Of a stretch of DNA of 62,349 bases, positions 11,082-19,406 are shown in pieces. Location: the NCBI GenBank assembly GCA_003427395.1, contig BFEA01000017.1, forward strand, positions 4,589,912-4,652,260, read 5' to 3'. The notes under the pieces were generated by a model. It saw only the letters and a program-made list of their open reading frames with translations. It did not search any database and was not told the origin of the DNA. The translations under genes were made by a program, and so were the position numbers. The DNA comes from Chara braunii. Its lineage: Eukaryota > Streptophyta > Charophyceae > Charales > Characeae. Position 1 is the stretch's first letter; each line of letters opens with the position of its first letter.

Positions 11082-11887
11082 NNNNNNNNNNNNNNNNNNN
11101 NNNNNNNNNNNNNNNNNNNNNNNNNNNNNNNNNNNNNNNNNNNNNNNNNNNNNNNNNNNNNNNNNNNNNNNNNNNNNNNNNNNNNNNNNNNNNNNNNNNN
11201 NNNNNNNNNNNNNNNNNNNNNNNNNNNNNNNNNNNNNNNNNNNNNNNNNNNNNNNNNNNNNNNNNNNNNNNNNNNNNNNNNNNNNNNNNNNNNNNNNNNN
11301 NNNNNNNNNNNNNNNNNNNNNNNNNNNNNNNNNNNNNNNNNNNNNNNNNNNNNNNNNNNNNNNNNNNNNNNNNNNNNNNNNNNNNNNNNNNNNNNNNNNN
11401 NNNNNNNNNNNNNNNNNNNNNNNNNNNNNNNNNNNNNNNNNNNNNNNNNNNNNNNNNNNNNNNNNNNNNNNNNNNNNNNNNNNNNNNNNNNNNNNNNNNN
11501 NNNNNNNNNNNNNNNNNNNNNNNNNNNNNNNNNNNNNNNNNNNNNNNNNNNNNNNNNNNNNNNNNNNNNNNNNNNNNNNNNNNNNNNNNNNNNNNNNNNN
11601 NNNNNNNNNNNNNNNNNNNNNNNNNNNNNNNNNNNNNNNNNNNNNNNNNNNNNNNNNNNNNNNNNNNNNNNNNNNNNNNNNNNNNNNNNNNNNNNNNNNN
11701 NNNNNNNNNNNNNNNNNNNNNNNNNNNNNNNNNNNNNNNNNNNNNNNNNNNNNNNNNNNNNNNNNNNNNNNNNNNNNNNNNNNNNNNNNNNNNNNNNNNN
11801 NNNNNNNNNNNNNNNNNNNNNNNNNNNNNNNNNNNNNNNNNNNNNNNNNNNNNNNNNNNNNNNNNNNNNNNNNNNNNNNNNNNNNNN
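11082..11887. other. Assembly gap (806 N) inside hAT copy 1
   Basis: Run of N between the transposase start and the 5' terminal repeat. Any promoter or upstream exon of the transposase would lie here. Open frames reported across it are artefacts. Confidence 1.
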
Positions 11888-12085
11888 GGGGCGGTACCCG
11901 ACAGCGGACACTACCACCCCACACTTTCACAAAACCCCTACCCCCCCCCAAACGGGCGGAAATGCGGTTCGCGGACCCCGTTCATTCGCGTCCAACGCGC
12001 GTTTGAACGGGGATTGAACGCGAATTTAACGCGCGCTCAATTTTTCACCGCGAAACCCGCGTTGAATCGATTTTCGGACTCACAG

Positions 12086-12093
12086 GGCACCAG
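12086..12093. repeat. Right 8-bp target-site duplication of hAT copy 1
   Basis: GGCACCAG, identical to 4883-4890, directly follows the terminal CACAG of the element. Confidence 0.8.
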
Positions 12094-12689
12094 GGCAGTG
12101 CAGTACGCGAAGAAGGAACGGGCAGCGGTTCTGTGGAGGTGACCGTCCGTTACGAAGAAGACAAATGGAGAGCACATGGACGGTACTTGGGGAGTCGGCC
12201 GATGGCTTTCGTGAGGGTCGGTCATCCGCTTCATATGTTCTGGCGATGATGAGGAAGTGGTGCTTGCTGGGTTTGGATGAGGGGAGGAAGGCCTGCGGGC
12301 GGGCATATTCATTCCATCAAACAGTTCATCTTCATCGCCCTCTCTCCATACCCTCCTCCCCCACATCTCGCGAGACAGGAGTTGCTGCCACGTGTCGGCA
12401 CACCATCAAAGGTGGGTGTTTGGGGACGAGTTGCTCCGTTGGTGCCCTGTGGAGTGTGGTGCTCTGCTCTCACGCCTTTCACCCAAGCGCCATCAATCAA
12501 TACAAGGCCCGATGCAACTCCCACGCATCCTCGTTCGCTGAAGGCATGTTATTCACATCTGCTAGCTCCACTTGGTAATCTGGGAAGTCGCACATAGGAT
12601 AGGGGCTTACAGTGAGATGGTGGGGAAGGGTAGTGTATGAGAAAAAGGGTGGCATTTAGAGAGGTCGGAGGTTTTGAGGGGGAGCAGTG
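12094..12689. other. Intergenic, no gene recognised
   Basis: Unique-looking sequence with short open frames on both strands but no recognisable domain. This is probably the host DNA into which hAT copy 1 inserted. Confidence 0.4.
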
Positions 12690-13125
12690 GGAAGAAGTGC
12701 CGACATGGGTCCTTCCGACCTGGCTACCCTGGCCGCGTCCCCACAGAATTTCTCTCCCTGGCTCCCTCGCTTCCTCAGACAGTGGAACCAGGTCGTGATT
12801 GGCGTGGCGATGATGTGCACGAAGGTCTCTGGCACCCTCAGCTCTCAGAACTCGATGTAGATCCGGGTTGATTCCTGGGTGCGGACGTAGGTGACGTCAA
12901 CGTACACCGCCCCATAGGATAGTCGATCGTACAGGAGTAACCACGCTGCCAGATGGGCAATGGCAGGCACCGACATGTTCATGTGTTGGACCTCAAAGTG
13001 TAGCTGGTGCTCCTCGACGAACTCGGTTCTCAGCAGTTGATCGGCCGCCTGGAAGTGCTCGACCAGCTCAACCTAGTGTTCACTCATTCTGCAACGTTTG
13101 GCGACCTCTAGCTCGACAATGAAGA
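12690..13125 (-). pseudogene. Unknown protein-coding remnant with two in-frame stops
   Basis: On the minus strand a protein-like frame reads FIVELEVAKRCRMSEH, a stop, VELVEHFQAADQLLRTEFVE, HLAAWLLLYDRLSYGAVYV, DVTYVRTQESTRIYIEF, a second stop, then ELRVPETFVHIIATPITTWF. The amino-acid composition is balanced and helical, unlike the low-complexity frames nearby, so it probably derives from a real protein. I do not recognise the family. It may be a retroelement gag fragment or a host pseudogene. Just upstream, 13125-13200 encodes Leu/Phe/Ser-rich sequence that may be noise. Confidence 0.35.
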
Positions 13126-13199
13126 TCGGGACAACGAGGGGGAGATAGAAGCAGAGGGGAAGGAGGAAGAAGGAGAAGAAGAAGCCGAGGAAGGAGGTG

Positions 13200-14195
13200 G
13201 GGCCAAGGCACTGCCCAACGATGGCTGAAATGACCGTAGCGCAGTTACCTGCTTGGTCAGGGGCCTGGCGTGACTGTTGTGCCTTGGGGTGCGCTTCACG
13301 GAGGGTCGGCCTTGTGCTCCAACTTCTGGAATTTCGTAAATACCTGTTATCAGGCAGTATAGCGAGGCTGCAGTTTGGAGGAGGGCGCAGACTTCCGTAC
13401 CTATAGCAAATCGTCAACTTTAGAGCTGGGAAGTGGGCCCGCTGAGTCGCTGACATGTTGCAGTTCTCCTAGTCTCGGATCTCCCGTTGATGTGTCAGAT
13501 CTACAGCTCTTTGCCGCCAAAGAGCTTATCTTGGATAGGCTCTGGCCAATCATGTCCATGTAGTGCTGAGCCTTGTCCCGTTGTTGTGCCTTGGTGGCTC
13601 TAACTTCCGTACTGAGAAGCGGTGACTAGCGCATGAAACCGCAGTGACAGTGCAGTGTGTCCAATTTTACCGGTGGTGTGAATAGTTGATGCCAGTGGCC
13701 TGCTTTTGTGCATGCTCCTGTCTGGAGTATGTAGCACTGCCCTTCTGCCTGGCGGCCGATCTACTTGCTGTGTGCTGCCTGGCCTGCTTGCCCCCACTTC
13801 CCCTGCTGCTTGACTGCCCACTTGATTGCCTTGTTGCGTTTGCTTCGACGTCTTGCTCAGGCTTGCTGCCTTCTTGCCCTCTAGTCTGACTGTGTGTCTA
13901 GCTGTTACTTGCTGTCGCTTTGCTCAGTTGCTGGCTGCCTTGAGGCTTGAAGTTCCTGCCCACCTGTCCCCCTTCCCTCTGCTCTTCAGTCTTAACTGCT
14001 CACTGTTTTGCCTTGCTGCTGTTTGCATTGCCACAGGCTGTCCCTTGGGACCAGTAGTCTAAGTAGATCATGACTCAAACACGACTCAAAGGATCAGTGT
14101 TCTCTACACTGTGGAAAATTAGGCTTCTGATATGCCGGTAAGTGGTCGGGGAAACAATCTGTTGTCCCTGACCTCTCACTTGTTTTCTGCAATCC
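13200..14195. other. No gene; TTGCC/CTG-rich low-complexity DNA
   Basis: From 13680 to 14060 the plus strand is a degenerate mixture of TTGCC, CTGCC and CTTGCT words, resembling 14830-15950. Open frames here are Cys/Leu/Ala-rich by-products of this composition. I see no gene. Confidence 0.5.
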
Positions 14196-14199
14196 CGTA

Positions 14200-14271
14200 T
14201 CATGTGTATGATAACATGTGGTGTCATGTGTATGATAACATGTAGTGTCATGTGTATGATAACGTGTGGTG
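14200..14271. repeat. 24-bp tandem repeat, three units
   Basis: Three contiguous 24-bp units start at 14200, 14224 and 14248, each beginning TCATGTGTATGATAAC, with one or two differences between units. The unit contains CATGTGTATG, so it is partly self-complementary. Confidence 0.9.
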
Positions 14272-14439
14272 TTTGTTAACTAGGGCTAAACTACGGTTAA
14301 ATGAAGTATCAAGGATTCAAGGGTTCTATTCTCAATAGCGCACTTGCACATGGAAATTTGGATTGCACCTCTGGAAGTTTGGTTTGAACCTATAAGCTCA
14401 GTGAAACTGTTCTGGTGTGAGGCTTGATTGTTGATGTCA

Positions 14440-14583
14440 AGGCACGCACAGAGGCACACCCACACAAGCACACCCAGTGTCACCCACCCACTCCCCGCCC
14501 CACACACAGTGTCACCCACACACCCACCCACCCACGGTGACCCACCCTCCCACACACGCACACACACACACACACACACACAC
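14440..14583. repeat. CA/CACC-rich microsatellite
   Basis: Degenerate CACC/CACA array ending in a pure CA run (about 14560-14582). A T-run follows at 14619-14636. Frames through it are artefacts. Confidence 0.9.
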
Positions 14584-14829
14584 CATAAGTTTTATATATG
14601 TCTGTGTTGTTTGTACCTTTTTTTTTTTTTTTTTTCTAAGTATGTTTTGTCTGCCCAACTTAGCACCTTTAGGTAGTGCCTGGCACTGCCTGCATCACCC
14701 TTAGGCGGGCTGCTCAGTTTGGGATCATGTCTGTTTGTCTTACGGGTGTTGAGTCTGTTGACAGATGCTCGTCAGAGTTACTCCCTGGCTCAGTGGATGG
14801 TAGGAACCAACAGTCTGCGCTGTCCACCC

Positions 14830-15310
14830 ATGATGTGAATAGGTGATGTGCCGCTTTGCTTCGTGTTGGATGTGTGGACTGCCTCATCTGCGCTCCGCCG
14901 CTGCCTTGCTGTCTGTTGCGCTTGCTTCGCAGGTCTTTCTTGGTAAGCTGCTGTGTTCGCTATGTGGTGTGGCCATGTTGCCTTGCGCATCACTGCTCCG
15001 CTGCCTTGCCGCCCATCGCTGGGCGTCCAATCCATGTCGGTTGCTTGCATGCCTTGTAGTTTCGTTGCCATGTTGGTGTTGCCTTGCGCTTCGCTTCACG
15101 GTTGCCATCCTGCTGGTCCACTTGCCCTGCCATTCCTTGCAGTCCTTGCCGTTGGCGAGTCAGGTTGCTCCAACAGCGTTGCCTGGTGCTTCGTTGAGTT
15201 TTTGTCTGCTGCGTTGTGTGGGGCTGTGGTGTTGTTGTTGCCTTGTGCTTCACTGCACTGTGGCCATGCTGCTCGTCCGCTTGCCCTGTCGTTTGGCATT
15301 GTGCAGCCGT
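14830..15310. repeat. Degenerate tandem repeat, period about 160 bp
   Basis: The phrase TTGCCTTG(C/T)GCTTC(G/A)CT followed by GGCCATnnTGCT-like sequence and TTGCCCTG recurs, most clearly at 15073-15131 and 15234-15293, with a weaker earlier copy near 14960-15010. The related word TTGCCTTG continues to about 15900. The long Cys/Leu-rich frames across this interval look like a consequence of the repeat. Confidence 0.6.
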
Positions 15311-16596
15311 GTTGTCTCTACTGCTGGCCGCTCAGCCCCCCGCTGCTATGTTCCACTTGGGTGCAATCTGCCTTCAACGAGGTTCCAAGGGTTCATGACC
15401 CGAACCGTGAAATACGGAGATTCCGCAGATTGTCGAGGGTTGATGAATCTGTGCCGTTCCGACGAAACAATCTATCATCAGTTGGTGTTTGTTTCGCTTT
15501 GTGTTTTTTGCGCTACTTGTTCTTTTGTCTATTTTGTTGTCTTGTTGCCTTGCTGCTTCTTGACTTTCCTGTCCGTTCTTTTTTTTCTTGCTTTAAGTTA
15601 GTGTTGTTTGCCTGCCCACCAGGGCTTCCCCATGCCCTCCAGAGTCCAGCCTACACTCCTTGCTGTTGCTTCACCGCCCTAGTTCTACTTCTTGACTTCT
15701 TGTTGCCGCCTCATTCCTCTGCTTAGTACTGTTTGTCTGCCCGCCCGCCTCTCCCATGCCCTCCAACCTTTGTTCTTTGCTGATGTTTTCTGTTTGATAC
15801 TCCCATGTTCTGTCTTGACCTTTGCCTTGGCATTTTGTTTGCCTTGTTGTACTTGCCTTGCCGCTGGTTGGCTTGGTTTTTGTTTTACATTTTTCTTTTT
15901 TTATTCATTGCTTTTGAAAGCTGGACATTATAAGCATTCTTTTCTATGGGCATCCCGGCCTGTGGGCTCTTTCCTGTGTTGTTTTTTAGCACACCTTCCT
16001 ACGCAACATACCACTGCACGATCACAGGAGCCTCGTAGGCTCGTACCACACTAACAAACACACACTGACAGTGAAGCACTATTCTGTGCAGAAAACATCC
16101 AAAGCGAAACTGGCCATAGCGCTTCACACTTACAAAAGCACGCTTCGTTCCTTTCTCCATTTCCTGCTCCTTTTCTGCTTTGTTATTCTTCGGGAAAGAA
16201 TATCACCCCAGGGCCTATGTCCATCCACCGGCAAGGGTTGCCCCTAGCAGACGGTCCATGGCGCACCTATACATCGTCAGGACTCGGGGCAGTTACACTG
16301 ACAGACAGATAAGAAACAGTTACAGTGAATGGTAACACCATAATATGTTCAAAACTCTGTCCTGCAATTCATCTTTGGTATTCAAACAATAAGGTAAACT
16401 TCATCCGTCCGCCAAAAATATCTCCAATCCTCCCATTCTGCAGTCATCCCACGATCATCAGTGTACTTCTGCAGCTGTCCTCAGAACAACCAATCCAAAC
16501 TCAACTGATTCAACTCCAAAAAGTCCTCTGACGCAGAGTCCCACACTCCACCTTTACACGACCTCACTTCAAATATCTCGCACTACCCTCCAAGTA

Positions 16597-16600
<4 letters not shown>
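15311..16600. other. Intergenic, no gene recognised
   Basis: T/C-rich sequence with decayed TTGCC words to about 15900, then mixed DNA to the CT microsatellite. No coding domain seen. Confidence 0.5.

Positions 16601-16601
<1 letters not shown>

Positions 16602-16671
<70 letters not shown>
16602..16671. repeat. CT microsatellite at an assembly join
   Basis: A 70-base pure CT run ending in a single N at 16672, directly followed by duplicated aquaporin exon sequence. The simple repeat plus lone N marks a scaffold join. Confidence 0.95.
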
Positions 16672-16672
16672 N

Positions 16673-16825
16673 AGGAGGACGTACTCGTAGAACAAGGCGG
16701 CAATGGCAGCCCCCAGCAGCGGGCCAATCCAGTAGATCCAGTGGTCGGCCCACTTGCCCGACCAGACGACGGCTCCGAAGGACCTCGCAGGGTTCATGGA
16801 TGCCCCGGTGATTGGAACGGCGACC
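16673..16825 (-). pseudogene. Aquaporin exon 3 fragment, probable misassembly copy
   Basis: These 153 bases match 19042-19194 in the real aquaporin exon 3 with only two differences seen, one silent and one changing Gln228 to Lys. They encode the second NPA box region ([19 protein letters not shown]) through to FYEYVL. The left side is a single N after a CT run and the right side is a 38-base library adapter, so the piece has no natural boundaries. It is best read as a mate-pair read end built into the scaffold. A genuine allele or paralogue as the source of the read is possible, given the two differences. Confidence 0.85.
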
Positions 16826-16828
16826 GGG

Positions 16829-16861
16829 CTGTCTCTTATACACATCTAGATGTGTATAAGA

Positions 16862-16866
<5 letters not shown>
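16829..16866. other. Nextera mate-pair junction adapter (vector contamination)
   Basis: CTGTCTCTTATACACATCT is followed immediately by its exact reverse complement, AGATGTGTATAAGAGACAG, giving the 38-base circularisation junction of Nextera mate-pair libraries (two Tn5 mosaic ends back to back). It is synthetic, not genomic. Sequences on its two sides come from the two ends of one circularised fragment and are not adjacent in the genome. A CA run (16867-16893) follows. Confidence 0.97.
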
Positions 16867-16893
<27 letters not shown>

Positions 16894-16897
<4 letters not shown>

Positions 16898-18315
16898 CAG
16901 TGTCCCACATGTAGTATCGTATCTGCTGAAGGTGTAATCGAACGCAGTCCTATGTGAGACATTCCAAGTTGCACAACTTCGGGCTCTCGCCAATGGATGC
17001 TTGCAGGCAAGAAAAACGCCTTCACCGGACAGAGAAGACCATGGTGGTGCCTTAGTCGCAGCCGAGCAGCAGGAAAAGTCGACTTCCTCCAGACTTGCAG
17101 TGTGTTTCTGGTTATCCGTTTCCACTTCCTCCAACTGGCAGTGTCGCTCATTCTCCACACTCCCTCTTTTTACTGATATTGAGTGGTCTTCGCCGGTACC
17201 ATTCTAGGAAGCCTGCCTCCTTCTGGGCCAGCCGTGAGGAGCCCCAGTTTAATTAATGTCGCATTACATTAAGCTTCCACTGGATTATCTGAGAGGACTA
17301 ACTCCGGAATCCAGCTTAATTTCTCAAGACCAACAGTAGAGAATATAATAACAGTTGCAATAATTTCGGTCTGCTAAAGAATAAGAATGTGGGTGTGCAG
17401 TAGTCCTCATTTGAGATCCACTGTCAGAGCCGCTGGAAGTGGGGTTGAGTGGTGTGCTCCCACCCAGAATCCCAGATCTCATAACGTGCTGAGGATAGTA
17501 AAGGAGCAATATGGGAGGAAGAAGAGGACGCGGAGGAGGAGGCGTAGGCAGAGAGAGAGAGAGAGCTGAGAAGATGCTGACAAACGACCCCAAAGGGAAA
17601 CGGAGAGAAACAAGGAAGAGGGGAGAAAGGAGAAAAAGGCGAGAGGAGTTGGGATGCCCAGCAGCCAGCGCCAGGCTCTTTGCGACAAATAGGTCGCCGT
17701 TATTTTACTCGTCCAATTACAAATTAAAGGGGTACAAAAAAAATGCGGTTCACTGTTTTAATGCCACTGCTTCATAACTTACTCGCCTAATGGACAACTA
17801 CATACCTGATCGCCGTTCTGTCCTCATCGCCTAACTTAACAAGGTTCCCCACTACAATGACTGCACTGACTTAAGAGTCCGACTACAGAATATAGTATAT
17901 GTCCAAATGGCACATTTACAAACTGGAAACAGAGTCTGACCACCCACTGCAGTAATTCAGTTCACACTTGCAAGAATCTTCTACATTCAGTTCTAGTACT
18001 TGCAGAATCCTCTAAGTCGGAATCCTAAAATCTGAGATTGCTAGTTTGCTAGACAAACTCTTCGCGAAGTCGGTGTTGGCGATGATCAGACTGTTCTCTA
18101 ATCCCAAGCTTTAAGGAATTAAAAAACTTATTCTCTAAACTTAAGACTCGATTCACTTCTCACGTCACCGTGGCTAAAAATTGCTGATCTGGCTTGATTC
18201 GAAAGAAAAAAAAAAGAAAAAAAAAAGACAAAATGCTGATCATAGTAGTTCTTCGGTAAGTATCATGCTGAGTACTAGTAAAAAAAATTGTGGTACTCTA
18301 TCAAAAATACTAGAC
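16894..18315. other. Intergenic, no gene recognised
   Basis: Mixed AT-rich sequence with a purine-rich patch at 17510-17650. No domain recognised on either strand. Its position next to the adapter means its adjacency to 16600 and left is unsafe. Confidence 0.5.
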
Positions 18316-18318
18316 TAA

Positions 18319-18414
18319 GTAGGACGTAGCAGCTGGCAAACTTTCCATGTTAGCATTGTTAGGGTTCTGATGTGGGACTCTGTAGGACGTAACAGCTGGC
18401 AAACTTTCCATGTT
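18319..18414. repeat. Direct repeat of 33 bp, 63 bp apart, plus nearby hairpin
   Basis: A 33-bp sequence beginning GTAGGACGTA(G/A)CAGCTGG occurs at 18319-18351 and 18382-18414 with a single difference. A 9-bp stem (GGCAGGTGT with ACACCTGCC) lies just beyond at about 18434-18468. Confidence 0.85.
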
Positions 18415-18774
18415 CGGGTTCCATGTTTCCCGGCAGGTGTTGCTCCCAACCAACAATAGACACCTGCCCCCCTAAGCCCCCTTATCTGCTATAGAAGGGT
18501 CTGCTCATATCACCTCCGACAGCAGTACCCCCGGGTGTTTTCTTTGTTTGCTTTTTTAATGGCCAAAACTTTTAAAAAAATGCTACTAGTACGTGCGCTA
18601 GAAGCTTATTAGGTCAAAAAGCACCCCAGTTGAATGTCATCAACTACAAATAATAATTAGCTCTTTGAGCCAGCAGCAAGTACTACCGGTAGTCATTGCG
18701 CCAATCTACAAGCATTCGAAGCAGAGGACGCTGTGCACACTTTGGCACGCCGCACGCGTGCACGCGTGCACAAA

Positions 18775-18820
18775 CGCGCGCGCGCGCGCGCGAGCGAGCG
18801 AGACAGAGAGAGAGAGAGAG
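18775..18820. repeat. Alternating CG run followed by GA run
   Basis: A pure CG alternation of about 18 bases, then GAGC and GA repeats. Alternating CG can adopt Z-DNA. It lies about 120 bp downstream of the aquaporin stop codon. Confidence 0.85.
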
Positions 18821-18941
18821 GGTTGTGGGCTTCCACCGGGCTACAGAAGGTGGCGTTCGTGAAGGAAGAGAAGAAGTGGAATGAACGCGAAAGGATAGAA
18901 AAGGACACAACTTCAAACAAGAACAATGTGGAACGAAGATT

Positions 18942-19406
18942 TTAGACCTCCTCAGCAGCCTTGTCGCTGCTGTCGGGGAGATCAGTTTCAGGAGCGAGCT
19001 TCCTTTGCTGTTTCGGTGCAGAGGGAGAGGGAGGAGGAGCAAGGAGGACGTACTCGTAGAACAAGGCGGCTATGGCAGCCCCCAGCAGCGGGCCAATCCA
19101 GTAGATCCAGTGGTCGGCCCACTGGCCCGACCAGACGACGGCTCCGAAGGACCTCGCAGGGTTCATGGATGCCCCGGTGATTGGAACGGCGACCAGGTGG
19201 TTAGCAAGAATAGTGAGCCCGATCATCAACGGGGCGATGGCCGACGGGCCGCGGGGGTCCACGGCCGTGCCCCAAATCACGAACACCAAGATGAACGTGA
19301 TGATAACCTCCGTCAAAAAGCCGGTTCCAACTTGTACGTATTCAGTGGGCGTCGTCGGATCTGCACCGTAAATGGCTTTGTTGATCAGATGTGTTCCCAG
19401 ACCACC
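18942..19406 (-). other. Aquaporin exon 3
   Basis: 465 bases from acceptor TTTTGCAG to the TAA at 18942-18944. Starts GGLGTHLINKAIYGAD and holds helices 4-6, the second NPA box and the Pro-rich/acidic tail. Confidence 0.9.

Larger units (their letters stand above)
4891..12085 (-). mobile_element. hAT-superfamily DNA transposon, copy 1, with both ends and TSD
   Basis: The element is about 7.2 kb including an 806-base N-gap. The left end begins CTGTGTATC and the right end reads, on the opposite strand, CTGTGAGTC, giving short imperfect terminal inverted repeats. Both are flanked by the exact 8-bp duplication GGCACCAG. Subterminal DNA at both ends is rich in variants of TTGAACG and TTTAACGCG (4900-5000 and 11990-12070), likely transposase-binding repeats. 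Inside, on the minus strand, lie a long open BED/hAT transposase frame (8192-11011) and a broken C-terminal extension (6058-8131). A single N at 5059 and a large gap at 11082-11887 leave the 5' part uncertain. A related, rearranged copy begins at 59110. Confidence 0.85.

Noticed and set aside
10956-12142. Long open frames across the N-run at 11082-11887
   Set aside because: They are open only because N cannot encode a stop; the same applies at 45171-46139.
14843-15726. 250-codon Cys/Leu-rich frames as membrane proteins
   Set aside because: They overlap in two frames and follow the TTGCC repeat composition; no domain or codon signal.
16673-16845. A second, truncated aquaporin gene
   Set aside because: Ends abut an N and a synthetic adapter; near-identity to exon 3 indicates a read artefact.
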